Made by a program: the position numbers and the translations under genes. Below are positions 61,881-64,000 of a DNA stretch of 64,000 bases, piece after piece; position 1 is the first letter of the stretch; each line of letters opens with the position of its first letter. The DNA lies in the NCBI RefSeq assembly GCF_900142375.1, contig NZ_FRAR01000019.1:1-64000 (forward strand), in the 5' to 3' direction. The DNA comes from Desulforamulus aeronauticus DSM 10349. Its GTDB lineage: Bacteria; Bacillota; Desulfotomaculia; Desulfotomaculales; Desulfotomaculaceae. The notes under the pieces were generated by a model that had not been told where the DNA came from, did no database searches, and saw only the letters and a list, made by a program, of their open reading frames with translations.

Positions 61881-63038
61881 CTACTGAAATGCTTCGATTT
61901 CGTTGCGTTCTTCTACTAATTTTTGTATAACATCAACGGCCGCGGCTGCAGATCTAGGACTGCCAATTCTTATGGCAGCTTCCCGCATAGAGGTTTGCCA
62001 AGCTGGTAATTTCAAATAGTTTTTGATCTGTTGAATCAGGTCCTTGGAATCTCTCACCAGTCTGGCCGCCCCAGCATTTTCCAAAAACTCGGCGTTTCGT
62101 TCCTCTTGTCCAGGGATAGGATTGGTGATAAACATGGGTAAACCACTGGCCATCGCTTCGGAGGAAGAGAGTCCACCCGCTTTACCAATCATGATATCAC
62201 AAGCTGCCATTAGTTCTTGGATATTATTAATATAGCCCAAAATATGAACCCTACCAGGCAAATGAGCCTTGCTTAATTTATTTCTAAGCTGTTCATTCTT
62301 GCCGCAAACCACCATCAATTGGCATGGCAAATGGGACGCAGCTAAATCTTTAACTACCTCCTCTAAGGGACCCATGCCTAATCCACCACCCATAATAAGT
62401 ACAGCAGGAAGTTCCGGGTCCATCTGCCACTGACGGCGTAAAATCAGTTTATCCTTAGAAGAACTAAAATCAGGATCAATGGGTATCCCTGTGGCCTCTA
62501 TCTTAGTAACGGCAATACCATGGTCTGTAAAAGCCTTCACCAGAGACTGCGCTGCCACCAGATAACAATCTACCTCATCAAAGAGCCAGAAAGGATGGAC
62601 TGTAAAATCTGTAATGGCAGCGATAATCGGTACCGAACATTTTTCCCTGCGCCGTAAATCTGTCAGTATGCCTAAAGGAAAGGGATGCGTACAGACAATG
62701 GCTTGGGGTCCCATTTGTTCAATAAGTGAAATCAGTTTCGGTGCTGCCAATTTATTGATAATCCGATTAAATTCATGCTTAGCGAAACCCGAAAAGGGCT
62801 TTTCTTTTTCTGCTTGACGGTAAAAATATCCATAAATTACCGGCGACATTTTGATAACTTCCATATAAGTCCCCAAGACCATTTTCTCAATGAGGGGACT
62901 GGCATAGCGAAAAGTATCTAAGATCGTGACTACAGCTCGGGGATTCCGCTGTAATATCTCTTGTTTAATGGCCGCCGCAGCCCTCATATGCCCTTCTCCT
63001 GCGGAAACGGACAGTATCAGAACTTTATCTAATATCAT
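61881..63038 (-). CDS. MurG/UgtP-like diacylglycerol glucosyltransferase family protein
   Basis: The 385-residue protein is a GT28-type glycosyltransferase. It starts MILDKVLILSVSAGEGHMRAA, the diacylglycerol-binding N-terminal domain of monogalactosyl/glucosyl-diacylglycerol synthases, and has the GT-B sugar-nucleotide site GYINNIQELMAACDIMIGKAGGLSSSEAMASGLP and NPIPGQEERNAEFL. So it likely adds sugar to diacylglycerol for glycolipid or lipoteichoic-acid anchors. ATG 63038 after AGGTGG. It lies 9 bases after the proS stop and 34 bases before polC. Confidence 0.88.
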   Translation of the reverse strand: MILDKVLILSVSAGEGHMRAAAAIKQEILQRNPRAVVTILDTFRYASPLIEKMVLGTYMEVIKMSPVIYGYFYRQAEKEKPFSGFAKHEFNRIINKLAAPKLISLIEQMGPQAIVCTHPFPLGILTDLRRREKCSVPIIAAITDFTVHPFWLFDEVDCYLVAAQSLVKAFTDHGIAVTKIEATGIPIDPDFSSSKDKLILRRQWQMDPELPAVLIMGGGLGMGPLEEVVKDLAASHLPCQLMVVCGKNEQLRNKLSKAHLPGRVHILGYINNIQELMAACDIMIGKAGGLSSSEAMASGLPMFITNPIPGQEERNAEFLENAGAARLVRDSKDLIQQIKNYLKLPAWQTSMREAAIRIGSPRSAAAAVDVIQKLVEERNEIEAFQ

Positions 63039-63047
63039 CTTTACCAC

Positions 63048-64000
63048 CTACAAAGTTGGCAATAATTTATTAATTTGTTCCACCACCTGAGCAACAGGTA
63101 TCAACTCGGTTTTACCGGTTCGACGCTGGTGTACCTCTACCACGCCTTCTTCAATGGCTTTACCACCAACAACGATCCTGAGTGGGTAACCAATCAGATC
63201 GGCATCTTTAAACTTGACCCCGGGTCGTTCAGTCCGATCGTCCAGAACTGTTTCTACACCGGTTTGATTTAGCTCTTGATATAACTTTCCAGCTAATTTC
63301 ACTTGGTTTTCATCCTTGGCACTAACCGGAATAACCACTGCATGGAAGGGAGCAATGGCCGCGGGCCAAATAATGCCATTTTCGTCGTTATTTTGTTCAA
63401 TAGCAGCTGCCATGGTACGGCTGACACCAATGCCATAGCACCCCATCACAATGGGTTTTTCCTTGCCGTTTTCATCCAAAAAGGTAGCACCTAATGTTTC
63501 ACTATATTTGGTTCCCAGCTTAAAAATTTGTCCAACTTCAATCCCTTTTGCTTCTTGAAGTTCTGCCTGGCACTTAGGGCATGGCTCACCTGCTCGTACC
63601 AAGCGGATATCTTCCACCAACTCCGGTTTAAAATCACGGTTGGGGTTAACATTGGCGAAGTGGGCCTCAGCCTTGTTAGCTCCTGCCACTGCATTAGCCA
63701 TGGCCATAACTTCGGGGTCAGCCACCATGCGAATGTTTTTAAGTCCCACCGGACCTACGTAACCGGCAACGGCACCAGTGGCCTGCTGGATAGCAGCATC
63801 ACCAGCCAATTCCAGCGTCAGGGCACCCAGAACGTTTTGCAGTTTGATCTCGTTGACATCCCGATCACCCCGTACCAATGCAGCCACAATTTCTTTATCA
63901 GTTTGATAGATCATGGTTTTAATAATCTGACCTGTTGCCATACTCAAAAAGGCCGCCACTTGGTCAGCAGATTTTTGTCCGGGTGTAGAGACTTCTTTAA
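63048..64000 (-). CDS. proS: Prolyl-tRNA synthetase, C-terminal part
   Basis: ProS attaches proline to its tRNA. The frame is open through the right edge and the visible part (317 residues) includes the editing (INS) domain (STPGQKSADQVAAFL, IIKTMIYQTD, GPVGLKN), class II motif 3 GCYGIGVSR and the anticodon-binding domain (GVETVLDDRTERPGVKFKDAD, PLRIVVGGKAIEEG). The N-terminal motifs 1 and 2 lie beyond the window. The last gene before polC as in Bacillus. Confidence 0.95.
   Translation of the reverse strand, partial: KEVSTPGQKSADQVAAFLSMATGQIIKTMIYQTDKEIVAALVRGDRDVNEIKLQNVLGALTLELAGDAAIQQATGAVAGYVGPVGLKNIRMVADPEVMAMANAVAGANKAEAHFANVNPNRDFKPELVEDIRLVRAGEPCPKCQAELQEAKGIEVGQIFKLGTKYSETLGATFLDENGKEKPIVMGCYGIGVSRTMAAAIEQNNDENGIIWPAAIAPFHAVVIPVSAKDENQVKLAGKLYQELNQTGVETVLDDRTERPGVKFKDADLIGYPLRIVVGGKAIEEGVVEVHQRRTGKTELIPVAQVVEQINKLLPTL

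Noticed and set aside
63048-63959. GTG at 63959 as the start of proS
   Set aside because: The frame stays open to the window edge and upstream residues match ProS, so this is an internal codon of a gene that continues outside.

Overview
The window reads as chromosome of an endospore-forming, anaerobic, low-to-medium G+C Firmicute. The best guess is a Desulfotomaculum/Desulforamulus-like member of the Clostridia; that name is inference from gene content and order, not a database match. Spore genes are plentiful: spoIIIE, dpaA/dpaB, tepA, ylzJ, ymxH, mlpA, ylxY, a SleB-type cortex hydrolase, a PdaA-type deacetylase and coat-F-like proteins. Almost everything is on the minus strand. Read from right to left it follows the well-known Bacillus-type backbone: proS, polC, rimP-nusA-ylxR-ylxQ-infB-rbfA-nrnA-truB-ribF, rpsO, pnp, ylxY, mlpA, ymxH, dapB-dpaA-dpaB-asd-dapG-dapA, rnjB, tepA-ylzJ, spoIIIE, rodZ, pgsA, cinA, recA.

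Layout from left to right. Bases 1-1980 are accessory DNA: the end of an IS3-like element, a frameshifted rhuM-like pseudogene, and a subtype I-C-type CRISPR array (13 full repeats plus one degenerate terminal repeat) whose leader lies next to recA; no cas gene is visible. Bases 1985-10923 hold recA (with a LexA box), a DEAD-box helicase, cinA, a short FtsH-like protease with an overlapping membrane partner gene, pgsA, rimO and yajQ. Bases 11035-13010 are a plus-strand patch of small genes, including a stand-alone DprA-like domain and four short unknown proteins. Bases 13045-19374 hold rodZ, mnmH (tRNA 2-selenouridine synthase), spoIIIE, two spore-coat-like genes on the plus strand, ylzJ and tepA.

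Bases 19591-29278 are the most striking part: a self-contained catabolic island inserted between rnjB and tepA, which are neighbours in Bacillus. A probable six-gene operon (dpaL, ygeY-like peptidase, hydantoinase, NCS1 permease, D-aminoacylase-like hydrolase, ridA) starts at a near-perfect sigma-54 promoter, with palindromes upstream and a sigma-54 enhancer-binding protein gene beside it. It looks like a variant of the E. coli yge/hyu cluster: import and ring-opening of a cyclic ureide, deacylation, then 2,3-diaminopropionate cleavage to pyruvate and ammonia, with RidA clearing 2-aminoacrylate.

Bases 29286-53322 are housekeeping backbone (RNase J, lysine/dipicolinate synthesis, RNA decay, translation). 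Points of interest are a possible pseudoknot leader before rpsO, two small unknown genes between ribF and rpsO, and an infB with a 42-bp tandem repeat. Bases 53501-57440 are accessory again: a PHP-domain protein, a pair of inverted REP-like palindromes, pdaA, and a divergent Ig-like/L,D-transpeptidase-like protein. The window ends with polC, a MurG/UgtP-type glycosyltransferase and the 3' part of proS.
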